Positions 6,271-7,113 of a stretch of 7,113 nucleotides of DNA are shown in pieces. Made by a program: the position numbers and the translations under genes. The notes below the pieces were generated by a model. It had not been told where the DNA came from, ran no database searches, and saw only the letters and a program-made list of their open reading frames with translations. The stretch is taken from the NCBI GenBank assembly GCA_016867195.1, contig VGKE01000014.1:1-7113 (forward strand), given 5' to 3'. Position 1 is the stretch's first letter, and the number at the start of each line of letters is the position of its first letter. Origin of the DNA: Candidatus Nealsoniibacteriota bacterium. Lineage in GTDB: Bacteria; Patescibacteriota; Minisyncoccia; Minisyncoccales; GWA2-38-27.

Positions 6271-6494
6271 CGGTTAATTAGTAATAATTTTTGAACAGTT
6301 TCTACCTTTTTTGGTTGCTGCTCGGCAGCAATTCTTTTAGCAAAGACAGAGGGCGGACATCTCAAGGCGGCGTGGATTCTCTTGTTATTGTAATAATGTA
6401 TCTGTTGGCTAATGGCTTCTATTAATTCTCCTAAGGTTAGGTAACATTCAGGATGGCCAAGTTCCAATTTGAAGCCAGAATGAAATGATTCTTT
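6243..6494 (-). pseudogene. Transposase (integrase-core DDE type), C-terminal fragment
   Basis: An 83-codon frame, preceded by an in-frame TAA at 6497-6495, gives KESFHSGFKLELGHPECYLT, continuing as LGELIEAISQQIHYYNNKRI and HAALRCPPSVFAKRIA. The 'YYNNKRIHAALRCPP' block is the hallmark end of the rve integrase-core domain in IS3/IS481-type transposases (Y-N-x-x-R-x-H-x-x-L-x-x-x-P-P), just after the catalytic Glu region. All upstream parts, including the DDE residues and N-terminal helix-turn-helix, are absent. There is no real start codon: TTG at 6467 is internal to the family match. It ends within the inverted repeat of the IS end. It is non-functional as it stands. Confidence 0.75.
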
Positions 6495-6497
6495 TTA

Positions 6498-6631
6498 CAC
6501 CTGTAAATTTACAGTGCCAGTGATTGTAAAATTCCATCAGGTTTTTGGCCTTATGGAGTCCAATATGTATCTGGCATTATGCGGGGAAAATATGGGAGGG
6601 TCGCCCCCCTCACATTTTTGACTGGGGGTTG
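6498..6631. other. Unassigned GC-rich intergenic stretch
   Basis: No credible gene on either strand. It contains the 14-bp perfect palindrome CTGTAAATTTACAG (6501-6514), TGCGGGG (6580-6586), and G/C runs (GGGAGGG at 6594-6600, CCCCCC at 6604-6609, GGGGG at 6624-6628) that can pair in several ways. The stretch from about 6580 is much richer in G+C than its surroundings. It may be debris of the insertion sequence or another mobile repeat. Confidence 0.4.
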
Positions 6632-6707
6632 ACCCCGCACCTTTAGAGCACAATTTATTTTTTGTGCAAAGCGCAGTGTTTTAAAGGTGTGGGGTTGATT
6701 TTTTTTT
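6632..6707 (+). terminator. Long hairpin with T9 tail, terminator-like
   Basis: ACCCCGCACCTTTA (6632-6645) pairs with TAAAGGTGTGGGGT (6682-6695): 14 pairs in rightward RNA, one being G-U, plus a possible 15th G-U pair outside. Inside is a smaller stem, GCACAA (6648-6653) with TTGTGC (6662-6667). Nine T's at 6699-6707 follow. This is a textbook intrinsic-terminator shape for plus-strand transcription, although no plus-strand gene lies to its left. It may equally be the folded body of a mobile palindromic repeat. Confidence 0.6.
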
Positions 6708-6722
6708 ATGGCTTGTTATAAT
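6695..6722 (+). promoter_or_regulatory. Promoter of the rightward coiled-coil gene
   Basis: A perfect -10 box TATAAT (6717-6722) preceded by TG one base upstream (extended -10) has a TTGATT -35 (6695-6700) at 16-base spacing. The spacer is largely the T-tract of the preceding hairpin. Transcription would start near 6729, giving a leader of about 45 bases to the ATG at 6774. Confidence 0.65.
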
Positions 6723-6773
6723 TCTTTTATTTAGTAATGGGAGTTTATTTTTAGGAGATTATAGTTATTTTTT

Positions 6774-7079
6774 ATGGAAAATAATTCTGTAGATATTATT
6801 AAAAAAACCGAAGAAGATCTTGAACTTGAAATCAAGAAAAAACGAGAGGATTGGGAGAATAAAAAAAACGAACGGATTAAATTCTGGCAGGAAAAAGAAA
6901 AAGAGGTTATAAAGGAATATCAATTTAAAAAAGAAAACATTGTTTTTGAATTGGGGGAAAGATTTAGCGAGATTGACCACCGTTTGCTTGGTGATTGTCG
7001 GAAAAAAAAGGAGGTTCTAAAAAATAGCGCTAAAAAAAATTTTGAGAATTTTAAAGAAGAAGTTTTTAAAAGATTATGA
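6774..7079 (+). CDS. Coiled-coil protein, candidate V/A-type ATPase peripheral-stalk (G/H) subunit
   Basis: Seen: 101 residues, about half charged (Lys, Glu, Asp, Arg), with no membrane segment and no cysteine cluster except a single Cys in the second half. Residues about 8-60 form an almost unbroken amphipathic helix (KKTEEDLELEIKKKREDWEN); the tail KNFENFKEEVFKRL is also helical. The size, composition and helical tail fit the G/H stalk subunit of V/A-type ATPases, which links the rotor-housing head to subunit I. Context supports this: the next gene overlaps by four bases (ATGA) and starts like a subunit I. The ATG is the only start in this frame, because TAG lies four codons upstream. AGGAGA (6753-6758) is about 15 bases away, longer than ideal. 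Low-complexity coiled coils are easily misassigned, so the existence of the gene is much surer than its function. Confidence 0.75.
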   Translation: MENNSVDIIKKTEEDLELEIKKKREDWENKKNERIKFWQEKEKEVIKEYQFKKENIVFELGERFSEIDHRLLGDCRKKKEVLKNSAKKNFENFKEEVFKRL

Positions 7080-7113
7080 ATTTACCGGTTAAAAAAATAG
7101 AATTGATTTTGCC
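7076..7113 (+). CDS. Start of a downstream gene, possibly V/A-type ATPase subunit I (partial)
   Basis: Only 12 codons are visible, MNLPVKKIELIL, before the window ends. The ATG overlaps the TGA of the coiled-coil gene in an ATGA arrangement, a standard sign of translational coupling. The pattern of basic residues followed by a beta-strand of aliphatic residues resembles the start of V/A-type ATPase subunit I as I recall it (M..VKM KK..LI). Twelve residues cannot establish this. Confidence 0.5.
   Translation, partial: MNLPVKKIELIL

Larger units (their letters stand above)
6226..6497 (-). mobile_element. Insertion-sequence fragment, one end only
   Basis: The left boundary is probably at TGTCAAGTACCC (6226-6237), followed by ATTTTTTAGACACA. 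It begins with TG and resembles the terminal repeats of IS3-type elements such as IS150 as I remember them. Just inside lies the 3' end of a DDE transposase. No inverted copy of this end is found further right, and the transposase frame is interrupted at 6497-6495, so the element is truncated or decayed. The right limit given is the last base supported by transposase sequence. Confidence 0.6.

Noticed and set aside
6765..6980. Minus-strand Phe-rich open frame opposite the coiled-coil gene
   Set aside because: Poly-Phe/Leu sequence is the complement of Lys/Glu codons; the plus strand has the promoter and the overlapping downstream gene.

Overview
The window looks like part of a small, AT-rich bacterial genome of the Candidate Phyla Radiation (Patescibacteria), probably Parcubacteria-like. 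This is an inference, not an identification. It rests on AT-rich coding, tightly packed genes with almost no Shine-Dalgarno motifs, AT-rich repeats between genes, a sigma-region-4 plus HARE-type winged-helix protein, and a conjugation-type ATPase whose N-terminal partner domain resembles proteins I associate with that group. UGA acts as a stop here (secF and the coiled-coil gene both end in TGA), so the UGA=Gly code of Gracilibacteria and Absconditabacteria does not apply.

Layout. From the right, a co-directional minus-strand block runs secD (6087 to 4729), secF (4669 to 3776), a sigma-4/HARE DNA-binding protein (about 3670 to 2672), a 72-residue membrane protein (2669 to 2451), a 445-residue membrane-anchored protein (2440 to 1103) and a VirB4/TraG-like ATPase that runs off the left edge (1102 to 1). 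The last four genes are separated by 2, 10 and 0 bases and look like one transcription unit. secD and secF are separated only by seven perfect copies of an 8-bp repeat.

To the right of secD (6106-6773) is a junction zone. It holds a hairpin terminator, a possible 3' remnant of a broken gene, one end of an insertion sequence with the last 83 codons of its transposase, a GC-rich unassigned stretch, a strong plus-strand terminator-like hairpin and, overlapping its T-tract, a good promoter. That promoter drives a rightward pair of overlapping genes: a coiled-coil protein and the first 12 codons of a second gene. I tentatively read these as the peripheral-stalk (G/H) and membrane (I) subunits of a V/A-type ATPase.

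How the genes fit together. SecD and SecF help the Sec translocon to complete protein export using the proton gradient. The four genes after secF look like a membrane-anchored ATPase module related to type IV secretion or conjugation, with a DNA-binding regulator in the same operon. Its substrate and role are unknown. The most striking detail is that the 445-residue protein and the ATPase lie in the same reading frame and are separated by a single TAG followed directly by ATG, as if one long protein had been cut in two.
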